Assembly (NCBI GenBank): GCA_032622095.1
Contig: CP136064.1
Span: 272,885,614-272,949,613 of the forward strand
DNA: 64,000 bases
Source of the DNA: Siphonodentalium dalli
Taxonomy: Eukaryota; Mollusca; Scaphopoda; Gadilida; Siphonodentaliidae
Direction: 5' to 3'
Below, in pieces: positions 1 through 11,400 of this stretch. The notes below the pieces were generated by a model that was not told the DNA's origin, did no database searches, and saw only the letters and a list, made by a program, of their open reading frames with translations. Each line of letters starts with the position of its first letter. The first letter of the stretch is position 1. The position numbers were made by a program, and so were the translations under genes.

Positions 1-1836
1 CAATACTCTAAATGATAAATTGTTTAGCAATACGCAATCGCTCATTGCATCGTCAGGTAGATTGCATTGACGGAAAATCTTCAAAATCCAAATAAGCCTA
101 TATCTTTATGTATTCGCCCATATTGCTATCAAAAGACTCGGCTCAGCTCGCCATATGACCTACACCCTCCTTGATATCTGTCCACTCACTTTATACAGCA
201 CCCTCAATCTCGAGCCCCCCCCCGTTTTAGGTACTACATTCCAACTATAAGCTAAATTTAAGTCCTGCATAATTCCATATATAAATAGTATTATGTATTT
301 CAATATTGTTAAGGAAGAGGAGCAATATTCTAAGTTGAATAACTTGTGCTCCCTTCCCTTTTGAATAACTCATATCATATATATTTAGATTCCAATTGTC
401 AATGTATAAAATGTACTGTGTAAAGTGTGTCAAATAAAATATGTTCAAACACCATCAGTTGGAGGTTGGTGACTCGTTACCTGCAATAACTCAAGGGGTG
501 CAGATGACGTTTTCGAGAGTTAGGGTATTTGGTCAGTAAGGGGAGTGCAATTCTAAATTGGAAATTCTAAGTTCGATATACCACAACAAAGACCGTAGAG
601 TGTAGAGTGGTATTTTCCACATGTGTAGACATATTTATATACTGCATAGATAAGAAATATGCATACATTGATCGTATATATAAGAAGTACTGATGAAACG
701 ATGTGGGGAAAATCGAGTCCGCGCTTGCCCAAAATTTACTTTTGCCAAATGAAAGTAATTTTTGCCAAAAGCTGTTAGAAGTTGACAAATGCTATTAGTT
801 TCTACAACATGGTTTCTTTTATTTTGATTATTTAGACAATCGCTGTTTGAAAGACCTTTGATATCGATAGGAAAGCAGTTAATTATTAATAATTTCGCCT
901 CGATACTTGGGGTTTATCACAGAACAATAAACCAACGGAATAACAATGCAATTGCAGAAGGGTTTCTTCCTCAGAAAGGCACATCGAAACAAAGATGAAT
1001 AGCTATGTAAACACAACCAACATACTTACTAACAAACCATCCATTCGATACTAATGATATCAGATTAATTGAATCTTGATAGAGGTGGTAACTTTTCACA
1101 ACCTTATCAATCACCACAATTAATACCATTAATTTTGTAATTTTTAAAAGTTCCCAGAAATGAGTGGTATTGGCTGATAAATATTATTAAACATTCTTGA
1201 GGAATCAAAAGTAACTTGCCAAAATGTTTGCCAATTGAAAATATTGTTTTCCAAATTAATTATTTTTGTCATTGGATTTGTCAAGTGGTAACGCGAACCG
1301 TGGGGGGAATCAACATCTGTCGACGGCACATGCATATATCCTCGGCGGTAGCTGATTGAGTCAGTTGCCAACTACACTACAAGTCATGTAATATGGTTAA
1401 CACATTGTCTGTTGTAATACTTGGAAATTAACATAACCAATAGGTATAGTTATCGTGAAATCGGTTGTCCATTTCGTGTTATTGTTTATTGCACATATAT
1501 TATATACCTATATTGACTGTTACTGGGCTAATCTGCAACGACCGTTTAACGTAAATTACAAACAGACAACCAAGCTCGAAGTTGCTTAACTAAGCGTCGA
1601 ACGACTGTGACGGATGTATCTAGACTATGCGTAGAGAAGCATAAGCATTCTACATTAACACCGCGACCGCTACAAAATATATATCACAACATACTATTCA
1701 ATAGATGACTCGTGTGTCGGTACAAATTGTCTGCCATTGCCCAAAAATATGCCGATGACGATTATCGATACCGATAATCGGTTCATCACTAAGTAACCTA
1801 TTATATACTAAATATGCATTGACCAGTATTTCCGTA

Positions 1837-1910
1837 GGAAATGTCCAGATAATAAGTTCAACAAACTGTGTTTGCTGATCATATTATATGGACATTTCCC
1901 GCTAATGAAT
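1837..1910. repeat. Foldback repeat, family E copy 1
   Basis: GTAGGAAATGTCCAGATAATAAG at the left pairs with the ATATGGACATTTCC at the right. A sister copy lies at 58.34-58.41 kb. The flanking 1-1836 holds nothing I can recognise. Confidence 0.5.
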
Positions 1911-3144
1911 GACTTCTTTTGAATATGTATTATCTTTTATCTTTTCATCTGGTTGTCGTCTGATCGTTTAACCTGAGCATCCCTCCAAATGAATAATAAA
2001 CCAGTCCATGTCATACTTTTATAACAGAACGGGAGAATCAACACATTCATGACGAGAGTTGCGCTGGTGCAACATTACATATCATGTGTCAGTGCATGTT
2101 ATTATACAGTCTGGAGTAAACTACATACCCACATATAAAAAATAGTGGGTCTGACGACCTTTCGTTCAGTTTTCATTTCCCATAACCGGGATTCCTTGTA
2201 ATTACCGCCAATCAAAACTTAGCTCCAAGAAATGTGTGCCCCAATCAAAAAATAGTAACATGTCACGTGCTCTCGGTGTGGAAATTCCGAAGGTGTAGCT
2301 AAATGTTGTTAAAATAGTATCCATGACGTCATGTTATACAAATAAAGTAGATTGTTGACGAGCGGTCGAAAGTTTAAAATCAAGAATCACGGGAAGTTGG
2401 ATTGCAGGAAACTGTAATTAGGGTACAACTGGCCAATCTTTGGAGCTAATAATACGGCCGTGTAAGGTCGGGAGGGTTTCGGTGGGGTTGGTGGTAGAAT
2501 TGTGTTGCTCTTCGCTCGTTTTGGCTGCGGTGGTACTACTGTACTGGGAACTGATAGATCGTTTTGTTATGCCATTTAACTTTTTTTTAGTTCTGTAGTT
2601 GTTTTATCAGATAGTCCCGACATTCATGTATTTTTGATTCGTGGCCGTTGATTTGTGTTATTTTTTGACAACATGGGCGACAAATCGCCTGTCCAAGAGA
2701 TCCACATAAATTGACATGTTTTATAATTTCAAGAAGATCTGCCTTAGTTATTGTACATATTATTTTGGATCCCGGAAGCTAGTTGTTTCCCTTTATTGTC
2801 AGTAAAACAACCGCCGAACGAAAAGTCACAAACCCTGCAACTATTAATTCCGATTCTTAGAATCTGCTTCACAGGGTTGAAGCGGCCATGCCGGCACTGG
2901 CACGTGACCATGTTTACGCCTGTCAATCACAACTAATTTCAGATTTATATTTAGTGCGGTGTGACGTAATTTGGGGTAAGCCCACAACCGTTCAGAAATG
3001 AAACGTTGATGGGAATGCAATAGACTCAGTATCAGTATGAATCTGAGTGTATGTTTACATAGACTCATAGGGAGCCTCGCATATACGTGTGTAATCGAAT
3101 GCACTGGTTAACAAGGTTAAGGTAAATATCGTTATGTGAATGTA
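1911..3144. other. No gene recognised
   Basis: Only short chance frames on both strands, including a mirrored pair around 2,750-3,100. No domain, splice pattern or repeat is recognisable here. Confidence 0.5.
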
Positions 3145-3260
3145 CATGTATTATCTTATATATTTGATGCTCCCTACGGGAGACTCGCGTATATAGGATA
3201 ATTCATTGGCACATGTTATTTAATAAATTTCAGAAAGCTCCAGTCATGGAAGGGTTAAGA
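3145..3260. repeat. Palindromic family A copy
   Basis: ATCTTATATAT...GCTCCCTACGGGAGACTCGC...ATTGGCAC, then the diagnostic AGAAAGCTCCAGTCATGGAAGGGTTAA flank. Confidence 0.6.
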
Positions 3261-3440
3261 ATTATCACAGGTGTCCGACACAATCAACGTGCAACATGCA
3301 GTGAGTCACTATAGCTGTCACTCTGGCTGTTCCAGGTCTCTGGTATTTTCCTACCGAGTCTTCTACCCCACCGTTGACGCTTTCTGAAAATAGAATACAA
3401 ACACTCAGGGAAGTGGCGACATTAGCTGATTGAGGTCAGG

Positions 3441-4330
3441 GTGAATTTGGTGATGCTATTCCGCACAGCGGGCTAGCATCACCAAATTCACTGTCTGTGG
3501 ACCTCATTATGCATGGCCTCATATGCTATGGGAGACGTACACTCAGATTGAAGTTCCAAAATGGTGAATATTGTGATGTACACCCATTGGGAACCTCGAT
3601 TATGCAATGTGTCGTCTGCCAATTTGGGTGAATTTGGTGATGCTATTCCGCACATCGGGCTAGCATCACCAATTCACTGTCTGGGGACCTCTTTCTGCAT
3701 GGTCTCATATGCTATGGGAGACGTAGACTCAGATTGAAGTTCCCAAATGGTGAATATTGTGATGTACACCCATTGGGAACCTCGATTATGCAATGTGTCG
3801 TCTGCCAATTTGGGGATATATAGACATTAAACAACAAAGAAATGGAATCTAAATGAAGAAGTTTCTATAGAAGTTTGATAATGAAGAAACTCTCCAGAGA
3901 AGATTAGGCCTAAGCAGAATGAGGTCCTAAATGGGGTAATGTAGTGACGCTAACCTGGACGGCAGACTAGCGTCACCCAACTCACCCTATTGGAACCTCA
4001 TTCTGATTAGGCCTCAACTGCTATGATGGACCTAGGATCAGATTGAAATTCCCCAGTTGACGTTGTTGATGTTCACGGGAACTTTACCCATTAGTCACCT
4101 CTAATACAGTGTCTAATATGCATTTACTCTTTTGCAAATAAGGGGATATAGAAACTGAACAGAAGGGGGACAAGTAACTAAAAACAGTGTTAATTTAGAC
4201 TATAGATTTTTCCCCAGACGATGAGTCTAAGCAGAATATATCAGATGGTGAATTTGGTGACGCTAGAAATATGTGTGGGGTAGCAACACTAAATTCCCCC
4301 TCTGGAGACCTCATTCTGCAAATGTCAGAT
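3441..4330. repeat. 187-bp tandem duplication with internal palindromes, plus diverged copies
   Basis: Two near-identical units start at 3441 and 3628 (GTGAATTTGGTGATGCTATTCCGCAC). Inside each, GGTGATGCTA...TAGCATCACC forms a hairpin. Related, more diverged hairpins (GTGACGCTA...TAGCGTCAC) follow at about 3.94 and 4.25 kb. Confidence 0.75.
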
Positions 4331-4864
4331 GCAAGATATCTAGGCTTGGTGAAGATGGAATGTGGAAACACCCAAAGCAGACATTCCAGCCATTGTCCGA
4401 TAGTACATAGGTTAGTATATTTATTGTTATATGTGTTCCCGGATCTGGGATAAACTTCCTTTCCCCAGTGATTGTAATGATAGGTTAATTGTATAGATAA
4501 GCAAAATACGTGGGAGATGTAAATGGTATAGTACAAGAACACACAAGCATACTTAACAAGAACATATTCTTAATTGGTTATGACTGGTAGCAACCATTGT
4601 ATAAGTGAGGGAGGATAAAACCAGTACCATCCCATCGTAAACAATAGTATTGTGCACGTCATATACGTTATTTGGACGCATGATAAAGCAAACGTTGGAA
4701 TAACAACCCCTCTGTTCGTCTACCTGTTGTGTTATCGGGAGTAACTTATTTAACCCTTTACCCAACAAACCGGCCAAAACCGGCCAAATAAAGCTTCAAC
4801 AGCCTAAAATATCTTCGGTCTGTCTCAATAGAACCATACAAATATGGGTATCATTGGAACCGGC

Positions 4865-5034
4865 TCCTTTTTTTAACACTTTTTACCATTTTTTCTTACA
4901 TTCTTTAACAATTTTATAATTTTGAATGTGTTAAGCCAATGCATTCTCTTATATATGCGAGGCGACCTATGGTCGACTCGCATATATAAGAGAATGCATT
5001 GGCACAGGGCCCTTCTGTTGGGTAAAGGGTTAAA
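4865..5034. repeat. Palindromic family A copy with AT-rich arm
   Basis: TTCTTACATTCTTTAACAATTTTATAA precedes a hairpin whose arms read CCAATGCATTCTCTTATATATGCGAG and inverse, loop GCGACCTATGGTCGACTC. It ends with GGGTAAAGGGTTAA. The stretch 5035-6623 that follows shows no gene or clear repeat. Confidence 0.75.
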
Positions 5035-6623
5035 ATATAAAAATATCAAACTTTCCGGATTCTTCATTGTTCCCGTTCACGGCCAACTCTACATTCACCA
5101 CTAGACTACGGGACACCATGTACCTGTAGTCATTATACAATATTTTCAAGAACGTCGGGGAACGTACACATTTGATATCTGGATGTTGAACATCGCATGC
5201 CTCCAGGCAAAGTCGGTGGGTTCAAAAAGAGAAAACCAGGTGACAAATCTCCATGTACCAAAAGACGCTATTAGAGATGACGATTTTGTCAACACAACAA
5301 TGAACCCGCAAACTTGTTTGGTTTTTATCGGATGTACACATCAATTCACGCCAACGATGCGAATTCAGTTGCCGACTATGGTCATGACGTCAAATACGTC
5401 GTGCAAAGGTAATTTATATGCCCTACCCACACCGATGTGCCACGTGCTCTTATGCACACGCAATGTTACATTGTGATTGAAGCCTTTCCTTATTAAATGA
5501 ACTCTCCCACTCAGTTATAAAAAGTATACACTGGAATGGTTTATTATTAATATGGATGGGTGTGCAGGATACATACGCAGACGGCAGACCTTAAATACGT
5601 AATGAAGGTGCAGAGGAATTCATATTCACTGATGGATTATGTTTAGATTATAATTTCAACAAATGACCACGCATTCAAAATGTGCAAACGCACAGAACAA
5701 TATACTATATGAGGAAACAAAACATAGAATTTTGACTGTTACGAGCATAAGTTAGTTTATTTTTAAAATATAAGGTTGATACCGTATTTGTTCGGAAATT
5801 CTCAGTAGTTTTATATAACATTCTGACCAAAGTTTCCAGTCGCAGGTTCGTGGAATACACAAGACCATACTTCTAGGAGAATCCTTCAACTGACAACTTT
5901 AGTCAGAAGGTTAGCGCAAACAACTGAGTCTGGACAAAAATTAGGTATCAGCTTGTTTGAAAAAATAGTATAGCATATGCTCGTAGCTGCCAACATACAG
6001 TGTCATATATAATTATCCTAGTTTATTACCTTTTTCATCGTTTGTTTTAGCGTTTGCGATCGCTTCGGCCATTTTGAATGCGTGGTAGTCGTCAACTCGA
6101 AACCACGTCATTCCCAACCGTGCATATAATCAAAGAGTATTGAGTATACAGTAAGGGTTAAGCTGTCCTTATAGCCCACCCGATTGTGTGTTTCAACTGG
6201 ATGTGGGACCTACATGTATTATTAACTGATGCCATAAGACAAAACATTCCTATCTTATGCCATACGTCGAGGAACATAGCTATTTGATATTTGGATGTGA
6301 ATGTTGAACATCGCATGTATCCCTCGAGTCAGAGCCGATGGGTTCAAAGTTAAGTTGAGCTAAATCTGCGACATCGGAATGGATACTATGGATAAATCAT
6401 AACGGGAAGATTCATATTGATGCACCAGTTGATTGTGAATACAAATTCGTGCCGTCAAATTGGAAAATCTCCGAGCTAGTGGGTGGTCTGCAGCATAACA
6501 CATAATTTTATATGCGGGATTATTACGTGGCTAATCTAAAATCGGCCGAGAAATATCAGGCTGATATGAAATTACCTGGGGCCGATATCAATGAACGGTA
6601 TTATATTATCATTGATCTAATTA
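5035..6623. other. No gene recognised
   Basis: Only short frames, such as one at 5183-5476 on the plus strand, with no homology I can name. Two similar short blocks (TTTGATATCTGGATGTTGAACATCGCATG at 5.17 kb and TTTGATATTTGGATGTGAATGTTGAAC at 6.28 kb) hint at an old duplication. Confidence 0.45.
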
Positions 6624-6815
6624 ACACTTCCATGACTGGAGCTTCCTGTAATATTGCGAAATCCCTGTGACAATACATGTACATTCTCAAATATATATGC
6701 GAGTCTCCCATAGGGAACATCGCATATATAAGATAATACATTGGACTAACAATATTTACCTTGACATTGTAAGCTAGTGTATTATCTTATATATGCGAGA
6801 CTCGTATATATATAT
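6624..6815. repeat. Palindromic family A copy (with partial second hairpin)
   Basis: Starts with CCATGACTGGAGCTTCCTG, then hairpin ATATATATGCGAGTCTCCCATAGGGAACATCGCATATATAA, then a partial second TTATCTTATATATGCGAGACTC. Confidence 0.65.
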
Positions 6816-6995
6816 TTATCACATAATTTGGTCATAAAAGCAGTTTCATAATTATCGGTAATAGACACGTTTAATATCAGCGCGTGCGATGACGTCACGG
6901 CGTTCTTCAAATAACTTGCGATCGCTGTAGTTTATGATTGTTGTTTTCGATGAAAATTGCGCGTTGCTTCGGGTTTATTTGATCATGTGATAAAA

Positions 6996-7141
6996 GGTAT
7001 CTCACACTCGTCCTATTTTATACGTAATTTATCAACCTCGTCCTCTAAATTATATTTGAGACTCGGTAAACCTCGGCTCAAATCGAATTTAGTGAACTCG
7101 GTTGATAAATTCCGTATAAAATAGAAACTCATGTGAGATCC
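6996..7141. repeat. Foldback element
   Basis: GGTATCTCACACTCGTCCTATTTTATACG...AATTTATCAACCTCG pairs with CTCGGTTGATAAATT.CGTATAAAATAG...GTGAGATCC. Arms of about 60 bases. No gene is seen in 7142-7889. Confidence 0.65.
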
Positions 7142-7889
7142 TCTATATAATGCACTGGCATGGGATCTGTAATGCTGCACCAGGGCTGCTCCCGTCAAGA
7201 AATAACTTATACTTGATTAGCTTGATATCGGCCAATAGATATCAGCTCTCACTAACATATTATTACTTCATATTATATATCACGTGACTTTCTCGCGTTC
7301 TGATTGGCTGCCTACTGCTATACTATTTTACGATAGTACCCTAGTAGCCCACATACTCACCTACTATTATTTTTCTATTTATAGTAACATCATTTGTATT
7401 TGCACAATCGTATTGCCACCTGAACACACAGTCAATCTGAAACTATCCTGTGCGTTTCCTGCGTTAAATGTAGTTTTTGCTGTATCGGTAGGCCTATATC
7501 ATTAGAAATACCGATTTCCCGGTAGATAACCACATTCGGTCCGGTTCAGTTTGACGAAAGGCGATCCTCGATTTCAAATACGCATGATAATTGTAGACAC
7601 TTCCGTGTTGAAATCCAGAAAACACGCTTCGATGCAAGATCAAATTTTCTCGATTATATGCTGTAAATTCGTTATGGTGAGTTATTAACGTATATACATG
7701 CGTAATATAATAGTCACTTTATTTATCTCTGGTTTAATTGTGTGTTAACGCAAGATTTTGCTCATGTCTCGAATTTAATTTGTTTTCTCCGATGATATTT
7801 AAGTAACTCAATTCTTTCAAGACCGATTTCGTACCCGGAATTAACTATGTGCATAACTGCACAACAAAAAAAACACAATAACAAATGTT

Positions 7890-8052
7890 CGATATAATAT
7901 AATAAATAATGCATGACTTGTCGTTGACTATGCCAAAATAGTGGTCCTCGAGGAGGAATAGTCCACTCGCCTGAGGATCGTGGACTATTCCTCCTCGAGG
8001 ACCACTATTTTGGCATAGTCAACTCCAAGCCATGCATTATCTATATAATATC
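7890..8052. repeat. Foldback element family B, perfect 44-base palindrome arms
   Basis: 7923-7966 and 7980-8023 are exact reverse complements over 44 bases (GTTGACTATGCCAAAATAGT...). Outer parts (ATAATGCATG.CTTG / CAAGCCATGCATTAT) extend the pairing imperfectly. It lies just beyond the oxidase stop codon. Confidence 0.85.
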
Positions 8053-8162
8053 AGCCTTCGACATTTAGTTTCAGGCTGATGTGACTGTGAAGTTATGTCG
8101 GGATGATATCTCGGCGGATATCAAACTAACCCAGTAATAACCTCTAATAATCAGTATAGCCT

Positions 8163-8443
8163 CTAAAAATCCGTATTCACCTTATGCACGGTATATACCG
8201 TCTCCATCCCAGCTGATATGTGGTCGTGAACGTGACAATGTAGCAACCAAGTACCCGGATTGTCCAACTCCATTTCGACAACAGCATTTCCGCCGGGGAA
8301 TATGGTTGTGACGTCATTCCTCTTCCGCTTGATCTGGTCCCGGATGTGGGTGTGCCCATGAAAATGCACCGTGTGGATGTCTACTTCTCCGCCAAATGAC
8401 AGCATATACCAAGCGATTGTCTCTCCTTCTGTCATATGTAACC
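8163..8443 (-). CDS. Oxidase exon L: domain 6 copper site and C-terminus
   Basis: Acceptor TTTTAACAG|GGTT; the frame runs to TAG at 8163-8165. It encodes residues 917-1008. DIHTVHFHGHTH supplies H939 (type 1) and H942/H944 (trinuclear); TWLLHCHVHDHISAGM supplies H984, C985, H986, H990 and M995. D989 matches iron-site D1025. A plausible donor (CATAAG|GTGAAT) lies ten codons from the end of the motif, so the final five residues may be intronic read-through if a C-terminal exon exists. An AATAAA on this strand (7718-7723) is a weak poly(A) candidate. Confidence 0.93.
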
Positions 8444-11400
8444 CTGTTAAAATATAACATATACCACGTGAAAATCTCTCCATATATTATGTGTAACCCT
8501 GTTAAAATATAACATAAACTACGTTAAAGTCTCTCCATCTATTTTATGTAAGCCTGTGAAATGATAAATTGTACCACGCTATAGTCTCTCCATCCATCGC
8601 GCGTAACCCACGTTATAGTACATCCACCTATCCACCTAGCATATGTAACCCTGGTAAATGAAACGATTTGAAAGAACACAATAAACTACCTAATGTAATT
8701 GTATATGTATACTCGGAACCTGAGTTGGAGGGGGGGGTATCAATATACAGTAATTTGACGTGCCATCTTAAGGGTCAGGGGACCTTGACTGGTATCAAAC
8801 TGGAAAGAAGTTTGTGCCCATCGAAAATTTACAATTAATTGCACAAAAGTTGACCCATCTGGAAAATATGCAGAACAAAACATCGTCATAGATGGTAACA
8901 GTGTAACAATAACAAGCAATTTACCTTTGAAAATTCACTGCAACATTTCATATTTCCTGGTTCACAAATGGGTTACTTCGTTTGGTAAGTGAATCCGAAC
9001 AAATATTTTTTGCTTTAAAAAACATATTTTGCAGCAAATAATTCCAAGTTGTGTATTCTCAAGGTAAACATGTGGTTCTGTCATGTACCCTAATCATTAA
9101 CTTAAAACAATAAGAAACAATGCACATTTTGTCTGCAATAACCAGCAATAGTTACAATAATCGAGTTTTGAAATAATGGTTGATATTTAATTATCAACTA
9201 CATGAAATGCCAGCAAGTTCAGGGCAGGGGGCGTTGGTGGCAATTAAAGTATCATTAAATGCAAATGTTTATAATTATTTTGGCAATAATGACGATGATG
9301 ATCACGATGATAACAACACTTATGATGACGATGATGATGGCGACGACAATGACGACGACGATTATCATGACGATTATAATGATGATGATTATGATTGCGA
9401 CGATGATGATGAAGAGGTGGTGATGATTGTGACTTGTGATGGTGACGAGACAAGTCATGATTATTTGGTGGTGATAAAGATGATGATAATAACGACGATG
9501 ATGACGATGGTGATGAACTTAGTGTTGATGATGATAGTGAATAAATTGCAATATTCCTAAGTAGTTTGTGTAGTCCACAAACAAAATTGGCCCATATAAT
9601 ATACTCTATTGATTTCAATATGTATCACTTCCACAAACCTTGGTTATTGGCGAATACGAATCCGTTGATGGAGTGCATTAGATTCGACTCTTCGAAGTCA
9701 CCGTCCCTCTGATTCGGATTCTTCCGAGCAGGAGAACGCTGGTCTATATTCTTTTCTAGGTAATTACTCTGATTTTCATCGAGTACTGCGAACGTTAGCA
9801 CAAATTCGCGGTCGACATCTGCCCTTCTACCTGCCTCATCGAGAACTCCCCGTCTGCAAATAATAAGCGGACCGAAAAGGCCAGAGAATGGGTCCTTGAC
9901 TTGATCCATAGCAGACATATACAACCAAGGTATGCAGTTTGGATCATTCGGACCTGGTCCACTCCTTTCCGGTACTTTCCACGTATATGCCTTTATATGC
10001 CCTGGCAAAACTGGTTCCCTTCCACTAGTCGTTGTCGCGTCGTCATAGAAACTGCCTTCGTTGGCTTTGTCGTAGAAAGCGCCATGCGGGTGTATTGAGT
10101 AGGGAATTGACGCATCGTTCTTCAGCATAATTTTGATTGTATCGCCGACATTTGCGGATATTCTTGGTCCGTTCAGTCCGAGATGGACGTTCCTATTGGA
10201 TCTGATGGTTTTGTCTGCGAAAGAGCCGTCTGTGTAGTCCACAAACATCGCTTTCAAGTATTCGCTTCCGATGAACTCATTGCTGTCTCGAATGAAGATG
10301 TTCCCCTCCCTGTGTAGATACAATTGTGAAAGAATGTAATTATGCGTCTCTTGTCCAAATTCAAACTAATTCAATTCATTTTATTCCTTATCATCAACAT
10401 GATAGTTATACAACAAATAAGGTACATTATATAAAATTAATGTCACCAAAATATTCACGCAAGAAAACACGTAACGAACAATTTCACACGATGCATAGAG
10501 TATTAGTCAGAAGAAGTGGTATATTGAGGCGCGCCTTTTTCGCGATATTGAGCGCGCTTAAAAAGGCGCGAGTATAGCGCAATTCCAAAAAATTGTCGCG
10601 CTTATTATTGCGGAATTGAACGCAAAAGTATTGCGATACTAAGCGCGCTAAATATCATACAGACCCGATAGTGTTATATTTATATTAGATAAATAATTTG
10701 CTTATCGAATTTACAACTATAATTATATAAAAATCTAAAACGTGGCCTCTATTAATGCAATAAATAATATAGAAGAAGCAATCATTTGATTTAAGTGTCA
10801 CAATTTTGGGCGCAAAATGTCGCAATATTAAGCGAGAAATATTGCGAAATTAAGCGATAAATATTGCAATAATACCACATTCAAGCGGCGTGCTTATTGA
10901 CATGGAGCACATTCTAACTCAAAACACTCTTACATACATAATTTTCTAGCTTTTTCTACAATTTTGCCGAGGTTCGCGGATAGGTGCAGGTGACATTGTA
11001 GGGCTGAGCACATTCGAATGGGAAGACCTTATAATACATTTATTGAGTGGCATTGTGCACAAAACCAGCCACGGCAACAGTTACATACTCAGTTACAACA
11101 CAGAAGATCCTCGCGCATTGGGTTAATTGGGCTATTTTCCGCTTTGCACAAGTATAACGCGGTACTGACAAAATTTCGTTCAAATAATTCGCAGGATCAA
11201 TCTGATTGTCCGCTGTGTATATTCTATATTTAGACATTGTAATACCTATAGCGTATCCACACTTTTTTGGTTGGATATGGGAATTATCTCATGAGTGATG
11301 ACCAAACAAATAAATTTCTACGAGTGGCTCTGCCAACCAAAAAGTGTAGATGTTCTGTTTATTATATCTTTAGCTCAGTTGACCCATGGCTCAACTCGAA

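Noticed and set aside
9180-9560. 126-codon Asp-rich frame (and the His/Ser-rich frame opposite)
   Set aside because: It is the translation of a degenerate GAT/GAC microsatellite inside an oxidase intron, with all strands open because of the repeat.
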